From NCBI RefSeq assembly GCF_905171765.1, contig NC_053392.1:339729010-339793009 (forward strand): a DNA stretch of 64,000 bases. Direction: 5' to 3'. The notes beneath the pieces are model-generated. The model saw nothing but the letters and a program-made list of their open reading frames with translations, ran no database searches and was not told the origin of the DNA. Shown here in pieces: positions 34,139 to 44,993 of this stretch. How positions within the stretch are numbered: the stretch's first letter is position 1; every line of letters starts with the position of its first letter. A program made the translations under genes and the position numbers. The stretch comes from Bufo bufo (lineage: Eukaryota; Chordata; Amphibia; Anura; Bufonidae).

Positions 34139-34883
34139 GGGCTCTTTCACACCTGCGTTCTTTTCTTCCGGCATAGAGTTCCGTCGTCGGGGCTCTATGC
34201 CGGAAGAATCCTGATCAGTTTTATCCTAATGCATTCTGAATGGAGAGAAATCCGTTCAGGATGCATCAGGATGTCTTCAGTTCCGGAACGGAACGTTTTT
34301 TGGCCGGAGAAAATACCGCAGCATGCTGCGCTTTTTGCTCCAGCCAAAAATCCTGAAGACTTGCCGCAAGGCCGGATCCGGAATTAATGCCCATTGAAAG
34401 GCATTGATCCGGATCCGGCCTTAAGCTAAACGTTGTTTCGGCGCATTGCCGGATCCGACGTTTAGCATTTTCTGAATGGTTACCATGGCTGCCAAGACGC
34501 TAAAGTCCTGGCAGCCATGGTAAAGTGTAGTGGGGAGCAGCATACTTACCGTCCGTGCGGCCCCCGAGGCGCTCCAGAGTGACGTCAGGGCGCCCCAAGC
34601 GCATGGATCACGTGATCGCATGGACACGTCATCCATGCGCATGGGGCGCTCTGACGTCATTCTGGAGCGCCCCGGGAGCCGCACGGACTGTAAGTATACC
34701 GCTCCTACTATGGCAACCAGGACTTTAATAGCGTCCTGGCTGCCATAGTAACACTGAAAGCATTTTGAAGACGGATCCGTCTTCAAATGCTTTCAGTACA
34801 CTTGCGTTTTTTCCGGATCCGGGGTGTAATTCCGGCAAGTGGAGTACACGCCGGATCCGGACAACGCAAGTGTGAAAGAGGCC
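34139..34883. mobile_element. 745-bp foldback MITE inserted in the DIRS RT frame
   Basis: Ends GGGCTCTTTCACACCTGCG / CGCAAGTGTGAAAGAGGCC, with TTA at 34136-34138 and 34884-34886. The DIRS coding path is readable right up to both edges (IRKG before it and RQVPAEEQGKG after it on the minus strand). This fixes the edges and shows the MITE is younger than the DIRS insertion. Same family as 9898-10702. Confidence 0.9.
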
Positions 34884-34886
34884 TTA

Positions 34887-35140
34887 CTCCTTTCCGAATC
34901 GGAGACATAATTTCTGACTCTAGGCAAGATTGTTTCTCTCGATGAGGCAGAACTTTGTTGATCATGAAACGATCTGTTGGTACTGAAAGGAACTCTAACC
35001 TTAGGCCTTGACTTAAGGTGTCTACCACCCAGGGAGATGCTCCCATATTTTCCCAGACGGCAGCAAAGTAAATTAGTCTGCCCCCCACTTGACGTCTGGC
35101 GTCATTGTTTTGAGGATGAAGCATTTTCGGGGTTAAAGAG
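34887..35140 (-). pseudogene. DIRS pol, N-terminal piece upstream of the MITE
   Basis: Minus-strand translation gives ARRQVGGRLIYFAAVWENMG, WVVDTLSQGLRLEF and MSPIRKG. This is the usual start of the DIRS polymerase frame ahead of the reverse transcriptase blocks. It is separated from the rest (34138 leftwards) only by the MITE. It carries no catalytic residues itself. Confidence 0.75.
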
Positions 35141-35217
35141 AAACCTTTACCTCTGGAGGGCTGCCATCTCTTCGAATTCTCTTTTTTCTTAGGACCCCCT
35201 TTGGGCTTTCTTTGATT

Positions 35218-36700
35218 TTAAAAGGCACGCCTCTGATGAAAATAGCGGTTCTCCATAGGGAAGCCCTTCTTTTTGTCCGCAGCTTTGTCCAGAATATCGT
35301 CTAAAGTGGTACCAAATAATCTATCGCCTTCACACGGGATGGAGCATAGGCGGTTCTTTGAGCTCGCATCCCCTGACCAGGTGCGGAGCCAGACAGCATT
35401 TCTTGTGGCATTTGATAAGGCTGCTGACCTGGCAGAGAGTTTCACTAAGTCCGCAGATGCATCAGCAAGAAAATTAGACGCTTTCTTGAGAGCTGGTAGG
35501 GAAGCCAGGATTTCTTCTCGTGGGGTACCAGCCGCCAGGTGATTTTCTAGCTGGTTCAGCCAAACTGAGAGTGTTCTTGCAGTACAGGTAGAAGCTATAC
35601 TTGGCCGCAGCATAGCTATGTTAGTCTCCCATGATTTCTTTAAAAGGCTTTCGCACTTTTTGTCCATGGGGTCCCTGAGAAGGCCAGTATCCTCAAAAGG
35701 TAGCAAGGTTCTTTTAGAGATCCGGGCTACTGGTGCATCTACCTTTGGGGTTTTTTCCCCACAGGTTTGAGTCAACGTCATCAAAGGGGTATTTGCGTTT
35801 AAAGGCGCCTGATATAGCAACCCTTTTTTCTGGATCTTTCCACTCCCTAGCAATAAAGGACTTGACATTATTGTGAATGGGGAAGGTTCTTTTCTTCCTT
35901 TCCCCTAACCCTTGGTACATCTGGTCTTGTACGGAATGAGCCTCCTTCACCTCCTCAATGTTCATAGTTGCTCTGATGATTTTCAAGAGCCCATCTGTCT
36001 CTTGCGGCTGAAAGAGGGGTTTACCAGAGTAGTCTTCAGAAGAGGAGGAGTCTGACCCGGAAAAGACTTCCCCTTCATCCAACTCAAACCCAGCGTCAGA
36101 GGCTAGAGATCTTTGAGAGGTGGATGGTCTTGGGGATGACAGCATTCTTAGGTCTACTGCCGCATTAACTTCTTCTTTAATTATTGACCTCATAGATTCG
36201 AGAAGGGAAGGAGATTCCTCCGAGACAATTTTTTCTGTGCACTTGGGGCACAGATGTTTTTTTGATTTGGAGAAGAGTGCTTTGCGACAAATGGCACATT
36301 TTTTTTCGTGCCAGATCTCCACCAGGCGGTTTCGGGGTCGCGGTCTCTCTGGCCTAAGATCAAAACAGAAAACACAATGGGGAGCACATTTAGAGACCAG
36401 CAAAAAAAAAACATCTGAGAGGCCAGACCCTTCACCGGTAGTGGAAAGCAGCAGGCACCAAGTGTACAATATAAGGTATAGTACAGAATAGCATAACAGT
36501 TTTAAGCATCTCTCTCCTCTGGGAGGAGGCTTACCGGGCTGAGGACAGAGGCAGAGGGATCCACGGGCTTTCTTGCGGTGTCCATGTCTCCAGGGCCCAG
36601 CATGGTCAAGCGTAGCACGAGGATGCTGTACTGCTTGAGGGGAACTTTTAAATTCCGCTCCGCCTTCTCGCGAGATTCTCTTGCCCAAGGAGAATCTCAC
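35218..36700 (-). pseudogene. DIRS gag-like ORF, split by one frameshift
   Basis: Two frames join near 35715-35760. The upstream one (35714-36700) contains a C-X2-C-X13-C-X2-C cluster (CAIC ... CPKC), an acidic serine-rich stretch (GSDSSSSEDY) and ends near FDDVDSNLWGKNPKG. The downstream one (35218-35868) resumes with CGEKTPKVDAPVARISKRT and KDPMDKK-like DPMDKKCESLLKK, then an alanine-rich helical region. Together they resemble the first ORF of vertebrate DIRS elements, presumed to be the particle or RNA-binding protein. The first ~100 residues of the upstream frame are probably leader rather than protein. The shift lies by a GGGGTTTTTTCCCC tract (35749-35762). Confidence 0.78.
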
Positions 36701-36932
36701 CCGCTGACATCAGACGTCGGATCCCGCATGCGCCCGGGGACGCCTGCAAGGACTTACTCCAAGGAACAGGAAGGGAGGCCATGCGTCCCCGAGGACCCGT
36801 TCCCTGCTCCAGCCCTCCCACATAAGTGTGGGGAAGGACCCCAGGAACCGAGGTGAGGCTGGGCGGAAAAGAGAGAGTTTCTCCTGGACTGCAGGAGCGG
36901 CTTCCATGTACGTCCGCCGGACAGGAAACAAC

Positions 36933-37036
36933 GACTGACTAAGTAAGGGGGAGGAGGCTCTTAAATCTTCTGCTTCTACGTTGTTGTTTCCTGTCCGGGG
37001 CGGGGACATCCCTCCTATAAGTTCCGTTGTGGAGGC
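36933..37036. repeat. DIRS right inverted terminal repeat
   Basis: 104-bp partner of 31129-31232. Immediately inside it (36914-36932) CCGGACAGGAAACAACGAC repeats the terminal word in opposite orientation and could form a small hairpin with it. Confidence 0.9.
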
Positions 37037-37229
37037 ATTAGGGAAAATAGTCAATTTTTTTCACTGCTGCCTTTCTGAGAAACGGACGTTAAAAACACAG
37101 TCTCCTTCAATTGTATGGGGGTTGTCAGTTCATGAAAACTGACAAAATATAACATGTTCTGTTTTTTTGACGTTCATTATTCACTCGTCGTAAAAAAATA
37201 AAAATAAAAACACGGGCGTGTGAATAACC

Positions 37230-38660
37230 CCATACACCACCATTGTTGGAGACTAGAGTACCTTCTAAACTTGTAACAAAACTAAAAAATACACTCAACT
37301 GTTCCCCAATGCTCTGTTCCAGCGTCAATGGCCAATAATCTCCAAAGGGAACGAGTCATTAGAAAATCAACTAATTTTAAATAGGTTTTTAAAGAATTTT
37401 TGGTGATGTTATTTTTAATTTTCCACATCGATATCTATAATAAAAGGCATCACTTCTTGGTCTGTACAGTTCACTTTACTGCAGTTATCTGCTTATCGGT
37501 CATTCTAATCCTGCCTGTATTATATTACTTCTATGAATAGATAAGGCAGGATCCTCCATTCAAATAGGTGATTGCAGGAGCTTATCTATTATTTCCTTGT
37601 ACAGTGACCCCTGTACATGTCACACTCTCACATAGAAGTCAATAGGGTCCCCTCCTGTCCATTGTGTCTATGGCCGTAAAGCAACACTTTAAAAGGGAAT
37701 GTGTTACCCAAAAAAAATTCTGCCAGTTAAGGCCAGATAGCAACACATATCCGTTTTTATTTTCTGATTGCTCATGTATTAAATTCTATTTTCTGAACAT
37801 GATTATGGGGGCGGTCATCTTGCCTGAGCTGTTCTTAACAGCATTTAGAGAGCATTCAGCAAACATGTGGCCTGTCATTTAGAGGATAGGATCGGCCTTC
37901 AAATTTAGTTTGGAGGAGGTCCGCCCTCCAGGACCCTCATTGAGGAATGAGCTGCAGTACTAAGTGCAACCACAAGAGCCAGCGCTCGATGTGGAAAATT
38001 CTGCAGCACCTTCAGAATACTAAATGTTGAAGATCCCAGAAAATAACAGATCAGCCCCCTCCCCCAATACAAGTCATCTTGACTGTGCATCCTCAGATCA
38101 TCATTAGGAGCCTCATTTATTACTCTTCATTTGATGTATGTCGGCTGAACGTGCGGATTTTGGCAGGAACGGTTGATCAACTATTTTGCATGGGGTTATC
38201 CCGACTCTAGACTAAATGCAGATGTTGGGAGAGATAAGGATCAGGCTGTAGGACTTCAACTGCCTGATCCTTTTGCTTCCAGAGAGATAAATTGCTGCCA
38301 AGTGTCTGACCGTGGCTTTCTCCCCTCTCCCACTCAACCAATGCATGTTTGACTAAGGCCTGTTTCACATCTGCCAGATCCGTCACTGCTGGGCGCTGTC
38401 AGAATTCTATCCAGCCCCATTCACTATGAGTGGGGACTGGCGGCATTAAAGCAGATGTGAAACAAGCCTAAGCTGAGCATGCACATGTATTGGGCGGGGA
38501 CTGGAAAATATAGCCGTGGGCAGACAGCTCTCTTATTAAAGCGAGTAGTGTAAAATTTAAAAAATAAATTATATATATATATTTTAAAATCTAACTCATC
38601 AATAAAATGTCTCACTAGTCCCACACAGCCTCTCCAGGGCCTGCTGCAGCCTTGTGCCAA
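37230..38660. other. No gene seen
   Basis: No ORF with homology and no complete repeat ends. A short AT microsatellite (TATATATATATATTTTAAAA) is near 38570-38590. Confidence 0.5.
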
Positions 38661-38663
38661 TTA

Positions 38664-38967
38664 GGCCTCATGCACACGGCTGTGTTCCGCGGCCGAGAGC
38701 GGTCCGTGGTAACTCGGCTGGGATTCCTGCTGACAGCAGGAGCGCACGGCGTCATTGGTTGCTATGACGCCGTGCGCTTCATGCTGCCGCACTACAGTAA
38801 TACACTCGTATGATCTATACGAGTGTATTACTGTAGTGCAGCGGAGGCATGAAGCGCACGGCGTCATAGCAACCAATGACGCCGTGCGCTCCTGCTGTCA
38901 GCAGGAATCCCAGCCGAGTTACCACGGACCGCTCTCGGCCGCGGAACACAGCCATGTGCATGATGCC
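38664..38967. mobile_element. Near-perfect hairpin MITE, TTA duplication
   Basis: Ends GGCCTCATGCACACGGCTG / GCCATGTGCATGATGCC, TTA at 38661-38663 and 38968-38970. The two arms of about 148 bp pair almost throughout, around a loop of a few bases in TCGTATGATCTATACGA. Confidence 0.85.
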
Positions 38968-39068
38968 TTAACGTGATATCAGTAAGGGCACAGCAAATAT
39001 CGGGGCAGTGGCATGGGACATTTTAATGGTAAGGTTTTTTAAATATTACATTGTCCCCCTAACAAATC

Positions 39069-39300
39069 TTGGATAGCTCATTCAGACGTCCATAGTGCAT
39101 TACACCCGGTTGGCACCCCCATAGAACTGCCTATTCTTGTCTGCAAGGATATGTTCTATTTTTTTCCAGAGACGCGGACCGGAAGATCGGGGGGGGGGGG
39201 TGCTCCAGAAATGCGGATGCGGAGAGCACATAGTGTTCTCTCTGCATCCATTCATGCGGGACGGATGCGGACCCGTTATACAGACGTGTAAATGGAGCCT
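39069..39300. mobile_element. Degraded foldback MITE
   Basis: Ends CTCATTCAGACGTCC / AGACGTGTAAATGGAGCC with TATTCTTGTC and an 11-G run near 39190. The right flank is TAA. Confidence 0.55.
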
Positions 39301-39789
39301 AAGGCTGCACACCAATGTAACAGGCCTAAGATTGGGGAATTTATTAACGCTTCTACAGCAGTTTTGTGGCGTAGAAAAGACAAAAAATTTGGTGAAATTC
39401 CCATTTTGCATAAAAATTTTATGCCGCATTGACCAGTTTTCTAAAAAGTAGGTAGGGGTCATGCCCCACCTAACACATATAACAATACTTGTGCCAGAAA
39501 ATATGGCAGCAAGATGCTGATATAGATATTATTTTCTGGTGCTCAGACCTCCTGGGATAATGCCAATTATTAAGAGGCATTTATGATGAAGTTCTCCGTT
39601 GCAAAACCAGTCATTAGAAATGAAACGTCAGACTCTCCATCGTAAGTACTTATTGACCAAAAAACAAATACACCCAGAAGTTGTTGGCATCAAGTGACAC
39701 TTTATATGGGTGAATGTAATGATATGTGTTGGTGATTACAATATCAGAGCTAAAGGATATATTTATTGGGGAAAACTGTACAACTGAAA

Positions 39790-40430
39790 AGAGGGAACGC
39801 ATGTGGCGGCAGGATGTCCTGCACATGTTGCTGAGCTGTTAGCGCCCCTCGTATCACTACCAGGGGTGACCACCAGTCCTATACCATGGCTCCCTAGATC
39901 ATCACACCAGCAGTTGGGGCAGTGTGTCACTCCACAGCAAAGGCAGGGTTGAAGCCCTCACCACAAGGGCTCCATACCTGATCATCATGGGATCCCAAAC
40001 AGAACCTTGATTTGTCGCTAAAGACGATACGTTTCCAGTCTGTAGCAGTCCAGGTTTCTTGTTCACACCACTGCAAAAGAAGGCAATGGAGGCTGGCAGT
40101 CAATGACGGGACAATTAATGGGTGCCGAGATACCAAGTACTTGGAAATGGTCTTGGCAAAGAGAGGGGTGTGTAATGATGGTGCCACCTGTATAATGAAT
40201 CTGTGAGAGTCGCTCGTCGGTGGATCAAATGGCCCTCTCTACTTATGGTCTGTCTGGGCCGTCCGAAGCCAGCTCGGTGTGTGTGAGTGCCCTCATGTAA
40301 TCAGTGCTCCCAAAATTCTCTAACAGCTAGGTCAGAATAGCCGAGATGGCGGGCAATCTGTCGAATGCATCATAGACACATGTCTAGCAGTTAAAGATCT
40401 CTCGCCAAGAGGTGCACTACCCAAAAGTAA
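39790..40430 (-). pseudogene. Tc1-like transposase relic
   Basis: The minus-strand frame 39927-40187 contains TDWKRIVFSDKSRFCLGSHD and VWSPCGEGFNPAF. This is the region of Tc1-like transposases around the first catalytic aspartate (FSDxSRF). The sequence then continues in other frames towards 39790 (CPNCWCDDLGSHGIGLV-like, corresponding to the usual IWGAI region). Upstream, to about 40430, DNA-binding-domain-like residues appear with stops. Frameshifts and stops show it is dead. Terminal repeats were not identified. Confidence 0.8.
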
Positions 40431-41507
40431 CCTTTGAGAGACTTTTTGCAGGGCAGAGTGGGGAACACTTTTATGCCCTCTTGTGGCAAGATCCAGCATC
40501 TACTCAGACCACACCTATAATCACTTACATATCTGCATGCTGAATTTTTCAGCAATTTGAGAGCCCTCGATGCAACAGCAACTGATACTGTATGAGAGCC
40601 AGGAGGAGCAGCCTCTTGTGTAACACCGTCTTGGCGTTAACCTCGGTACACGGATTGAGTGACACCATTTGTGATTTATGTGCTACGCCGTACATCTAAT
40701 CCTCGCCTTGGGGCTCATGCACACCTTTAATTCTGTATACAAATCTGTACACCATGTCATCCTTTCGGGGTACAACATGGTGCCTCATTGAGGAACTATA
40801 CGAGGCATGTGCATGCCTGGGGGCCCATAACACCAACCAACTGGAACTGTGCGCTCTTCTACATGGTCCATGCACGTGGGTTGTGCAAAGCAAAGCCAGG
40901 AGATTCCATTTTCCAGTCAAGACCTGAGGTTGTGCAAAGCCAAGCAAGGAGATTCCATTTTCCAGTCAAGACCTGTATAAATAAGCTGAAGGCAGTTACT
41001 GTGGGATACATAGGTACCGCACTATTGTGTGATTTTTTGAGACTCTGCAGAGGAACCCGTAGTAGTTTGTTCCAAGTGAACGCTGGAAGTGTCGACATCT
41101 TGGGTCTGACGAGGTGGACAACGCTCCCTTTGATTGAGGAGCAGCGCGGTTCCACCACTATCGCATTGTACTTTTATGTGAATATATCCATTTCCCTTTT
41201 GGGGACCAGCAGCTCAAGTACCATTAAGCCACATGATTAGAACTATTTTATTGTGACTTTTGTACAATACACGGTCTTAACTGCGGTAGGTAATTCACAC
41301 AATGGAGGTCGAGTCAGGCTAAGTTCACACTGCATCGGTGCACTGAGAAACGCTCCCTGGGCATACAAGGTTTACAGTTCCACAGGCCTCCATGAATGGC
41401 CTTCATCAGGTCTTATGGGTTGGTATGGAAACAGGACCATGTGGGAGACCGACACAACATTATGTCAACCGTTACAGGCCTCAAACTGATATTCTGAGGT
41501 AAAACAG
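40431..41507. other. No gene seen; 49-bp tandem duplication
   Basis: Contains two adjacent near-identical copies of a 49-bp unit (40881-40929 and 40930-40978; AGGAGATTCCATTTTCCAGT in both). No ORF with recognisable homology. Confidence 0.6.
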
Positions 41508-42020
41508 ATTGTCCAGCCATTACCTATCATCAGGATAGGTCATCAATATCTGGCGCTCCATGTGAGCGCGGCTTCCTGATCATTACACTACGTGTTGTCT
41601 CCTGTGGAGTGTTTGCTTCATTCAAGTGAATGGAGCGAGTACTCGTCGTTACACTGCACTTCTGAGACAACGTGCAGTGTCAGGGTCCATTCAGACGTCC
41701 GCAAAACACTGACACCAGCACTATATAGAGGATTCCTATTCTTGTCCGCAGCTGCGGACAAGAATAGGACACGCTCTATTTTTTTGAGGAGCCGCGGACC
41801 GGAAATGCGGATGCTGTCCGCATCTTTTCCGGCCCCATTGAAAATGAATGGGTCAGCACCTGTTCCGCATAATTGCGGAATGGATCCGGACAGAATGGAC
41901 CCTAATGAAGAGAAAGTAGTGCTCGCATGGAACGCCTCCTCCTCTTCCAACACCCCCGCCGATCAGATACTGATGACCTATCCTGACGATATCAATATTA
42001 ACTGGACAACCCCTTTAAGC
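41508..42020. mobile_element. Foldback repeat with nested MITE (41683-41902)
   Basis: Outer arms ATCAGGATAGGTCATCAATA and TGATGACCTATCCTGACGAT lead to an AACCCCTTTAA right end. Inside is a foldback with ends GGGTCCATTCAGACGTCCG / GACAGAATGGACCC and the CCTATTCTTGTCCGCAGC hairpin. Confidence 0.65.
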
Positions 42021-42609
42021 CCCTGATGGAAGAGACCAGTTTAGTGGATACTAGGCCGTACCTTGCCTACTTACCGCCAGACACCCTGTGCAATTCCTTG
42101 AGGCTCTGCTGCCACACTATCAGCTGTGATTGGTTTGCAAGAGATCCACCAAGGAAGTGTGCCAGTATGAAGGGTTAGGCTGGCAGGCACAAGCTCAAAC
42201 TTGTATGAAAGTAAATCAGTTTTTTTTATTCCTATTTGTGCTTTCTTGTGAAGCGATATCCAGGGCTACTGTAAATGTAAAAATCACAGCAGGGGCCCCG
42301 GGGTGCCCGGTGCCATCACCGCCTGTGTGCGAATGGCTCAGAACTGTACGATGAAGTGCAAAACCAGATCTTACAAATGAAAGCGGGACTCGTTATAGGC
42401 AAGAAAGCCACATTTTATAAGAGGTCTGAAAGAAAAATTGTAAAAAATACACAAGTTGCCTCTCAAGGCATCATCACGTGACAAAAAAAGAAAAAAAAAG
42501 AAGCCAAATAACAAATGATACCAAGTACAAATGCTTTGAACTGGTCATCTGATGTCTGAACCCCTAAACTCCAAATCTATATTATCTTCAAGACCAGTGT
42601 GAACAGGTA

Positions 42610-42925
42610 TTTGGCGGTTTTCCAGGATTTTTATTTTTTTTTACCATTCCTTAGAATAGGCCATCAAGGTCAAATCGGCAGTGGTCCGACCACACACACC
42701 CCCGGTGATCAGCTGTTTTTGAGCTGTTCCCTGGAGCTAAACAGCTCCATCCATTGTGTAGTGGTCAGAACTTGTAACTGCAGCCTGGCTCCCATTCATT
42801 GCTTCCTAAAGCAGCTCCATCCACTACACAACAGGGGCGCTGGGTGTCGGACCTCTGCCAATCAAATATTGATGCTGAGGACTGGCCATCAATATAAAAA
42901 TCCTATAAAAACCCTTAAAATGGGT
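42610..42925. repeat. Foldback repeat of the GATCAGCTGTTT family
   Basis: Arms TTCCAGGATTTTTA / AAAATCCTATAAAA and AGAATAGGCCATCAAGGTC / GGACTGGCCATCAATAT, with CCGGTGATCAGCTGTTTTTG inside. Ends are imprecise. Confidence 0.55.
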
Positions 42926-43205
42926 CATCTGGGAATTTGATTTTAAGGACCTATTCTCAGGATAGGCTTCCGACCATCAGGCAGAGGCTGCAGTGCAAAA
43001 CGATCCCTTCCGCCTCTTCCGCTCAGTGAATGGGGCTGGGCTTCAGTACCAAGTACAGTCACTAGCCAACGTATGGCGCTGTGCTTGGTAAACTGTGAAG
43101 ACGGTAGCGCTCCACAGAGCTGCAGCGAGCATAGCGGCCTCCTCAAAACAGAAGTTGGACCCCCGATGATCTGATATTGATGACCTCTCCTAAGGATAAT
43201 ACAAG

Positions 43206-43915
43206 AAAATGTAGACTAGCACATTCATAGTCACAGGTGCATATCCATAAAGCTAACATGCAGGAAGCAAACGAAAAGAGGTATGGCAGCACAATATTTC
43301 ATATACAAACAATAGAACTGAGAAATAAGGATCATTCTAACTTAAAATAGTATTATACCTACTAGAAATTAAAAAAATAGAAGCTCTTTGCGCACATATT
43401 TGATCAAACATGTGTCGGGCCCATCTAGGCGTCAAGGTGGCTTCTGCAGATGGGTCTTTAACACTAATTTACCGCCTCTCCTGTATGTTAGCTTTATGGA
43501 TGTGCATCTGCGACTATGAATGTGCTTGTCTACATTTTCTTGTAGTATATATTGAGGGTAGCTGCCTCTTTTAGATTGCGCACTCCCCACCCATCTGCCT
43601 GGGGCTTCTGAGTATATATGTAGCTGGTTCCTACACTGCCCTGAACAGGAGAGGCAGTTCTGTTAGTGTTAGGGACCCATCTGCAGAAGCCACCTTGATG
43701 TTGGTAGATGGGCCCGACACGTTTGATCAAAAATGTGCACAAAGAGCTTCTATTTTTTTCCATTTATAGTAGGTATAATACCATTTTAAGTTAGAATGAT
43801 CCCTTTTTCTCAGTTCTATTGTTTGTATGTGAAATACTGTGCTGCCATACCTCTTTTCGTTCGCTTACTGTATGTCAGCTTTATGGATATGCATCTGCGA
43901 TTATGGATGTGCTAG
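43206..43915. repeat. Inverted repeat with a third internal terminal copy
   Basis: About 250 bp at 43206-43460 is the approximate reverse complement of 43672-43915 (shared words AGAAGCTCTTTGCGCAC / GTGCACAAAGAGCTTCT). A 60-bp terminal word around AGCTTTATGGAT is also present a third time, at 43481-43542. No family recognised and no coding content. Confidence 0.7.
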
Positions 43916-43989
43916 TTGCTCATTCATCAGGTAATCGGCATCGGCGGTACATTTACACCGACAGATAATTGCTAAAGACGTTATGATTC

Positions 43990-44215
43990 GTGTTGCTTTT
44001 TTTTTTTTGCGGACCCATTGTAACACTGCTTATCCTCCTCTGTAAAATGGACTAGAATAGGACACATTCATTTTTTTCTGCCTGGCTGCAGGAAGGACAT
44101 ACAGATGTGGACAGCACGCGAGATGCGCTGTCCTCATTTTTTGCGGCCCTATTGAAATAAATGGGTCCACCTTCAACAAAATGCAGATTGGATGCGGAGC
44201 AAAAAAAGATAGCGG
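43990..44215. mobile_element. Truncated MITE
   Basis: Internal blocks TTGCGGACCCATTGTAACAC, GACTAGAATAGGACAC and TGGATGCGGAGCAAAAA match the element at 19513-19850. Terminal ends are missing on both sides. Confidence 0.55.
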
Positions 44216-44219
44216 CTCC

Positions 44220-44750
44220 TGTCATGGTAGGTCTTTGCTGAGTCCAATAAAGCGGTGGAGGGCAGGTGAGCGCAGGGTCATTAGCAGCATGAGGACTGTG
44301 TGGGAGGCGCACCGCCGCTACGACAGCTCCAGCAGGTCATGTGAGGTTCCCCCCAGCCCCGGCGAAACCATACAAAAGATGCCTCCATCCTGCTGAGCAC
44401 TGTCATGGAGGAGGTTTCCCCAGTCTATGTCGCCGACACCATGTCTAACAAAGGGCAGGTTTTCCTCTCCCACAAGTTTGTCTGTGTGATGATTTCCTAG
44501 GAGACCACCCTGGAGGGCACAGCCAGTAGTAACCTTGTGGTGCTCTGACAGCGGGCATGTCTCCCTGTAAACAGCCACAGACCCATTGTGTCTGCTAATG
44601 GGTCTCCACGCTGCGGACGGCAGACTGGCACCATTCCCTCCTGACAGCAGGGCACATCCACCACCGTTCCAGTTATAGTGACCCACATGCCCTTGCCAGA
44701 CTGATGCCAATGCCCTTTCACCTATATTACCAGCCCCTATACCTTACAAA
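44220..44750 (+). pseudogene. Coding-like relic, unidentified
   Basis: The plus-strand translation in one frame (from about 44372) reads DASILLSTVMEEVSPVYVAD, KGQVFLSHKFVCVMIS, then after stops ETTLEGTASSNLVVL, RACLPVNSHRPIVSANGSPR and TSTTVPVIVTHMPLP. This has the composition of a broken protein-coding sequence, interrupted by at least three stops and one frameshift. I do not recognise the parent protein. It lies in REV3L intron 1 on the opposite strand, so a retrocopy or other insertion is possible. A minus-strand ORF over the same bases (44318-44710) has no recognisable feature. Confidence 0.35.
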
Positions 44751-44854
44751 TCACAGGCGCCAACTATTTGCATTCTGACATTTTCTTGGCATGCACCTTC
44801 TATACAGGAAGCCCACATCATGCCAACCCAGTGAATGGGCAGTGCGCCTCTTAC

Positions 44855-44993
44855 CTGCAGGGGTGGCCCCAAACACCCTCACCACTGGCACTCTTCTTAC
44901 AGGGCAGTCTCTGAAGTGGGATTTGGTTACATCCAAGCCTGGCACAGGAGCAGCCAAATAATAATCCGCAGTCACCAAGCGCAGGGAGAACAT
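44855..44993 (-). CDS. REV3L: REV3L coding exon 1 (DNA polymerase zeta catalytic subunit)
   Basis: The minus-strand ATG at 44993-44991 opens MFSLRLVTADYYLAAPVPGL, then VPVVRVFGATPAG, and the exon stops exactly at CTGCAG followed by GTAAGAGG (donor GT at 44853-44854). The 46 codons plus one base match the known start of vertebrate REV3L (MFSVRIVTADYY ... VPVVRVFGATPAG), whose first coding exon ends in the same place and phase. Known role: REV3L is the B-family polymerase subunit of pol zeta. With MAD2L2 and the POLD2/POLD3 subunits it extends past DNA lesions in the nucleus. Upstream the frame stays open but has no earlier ATG, so this Met is the start. The rest of the roughly 3,000-residue protein lies to the left. 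I recognise no second exon in the window. Confidence 0.93.

Larger units (their letters stand above)
31088..37049 (-). mobile_element. DIRS-type retrotransposon, nearly full length
   Basis: Read on the minus strand, the order is right terminal repeat, gag-like ORF, RT/RNase H ORF, tyrosine recombinase ORF, internal complementary region, left terminal repeat. Known of the family: DIRS elements insert through a circular intermediate using a tyrosine recombinase, make no target duplication, and have inverted terminal repeats copied at an internal complementary region. All of these parts are visible. The body is broken by several frameshifts and by a 745-bp MITE at 34139-34883, so it is no longer autonomous. 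It lies in the same orientation as REV3L, probably in intron 1. Short flanks (GGGTACATTAACATG on the left, CGGGCGTGTGAATAACCCC at 37212-37230 on the right) suggest it entered an older MITE. Confidence 0.92.
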
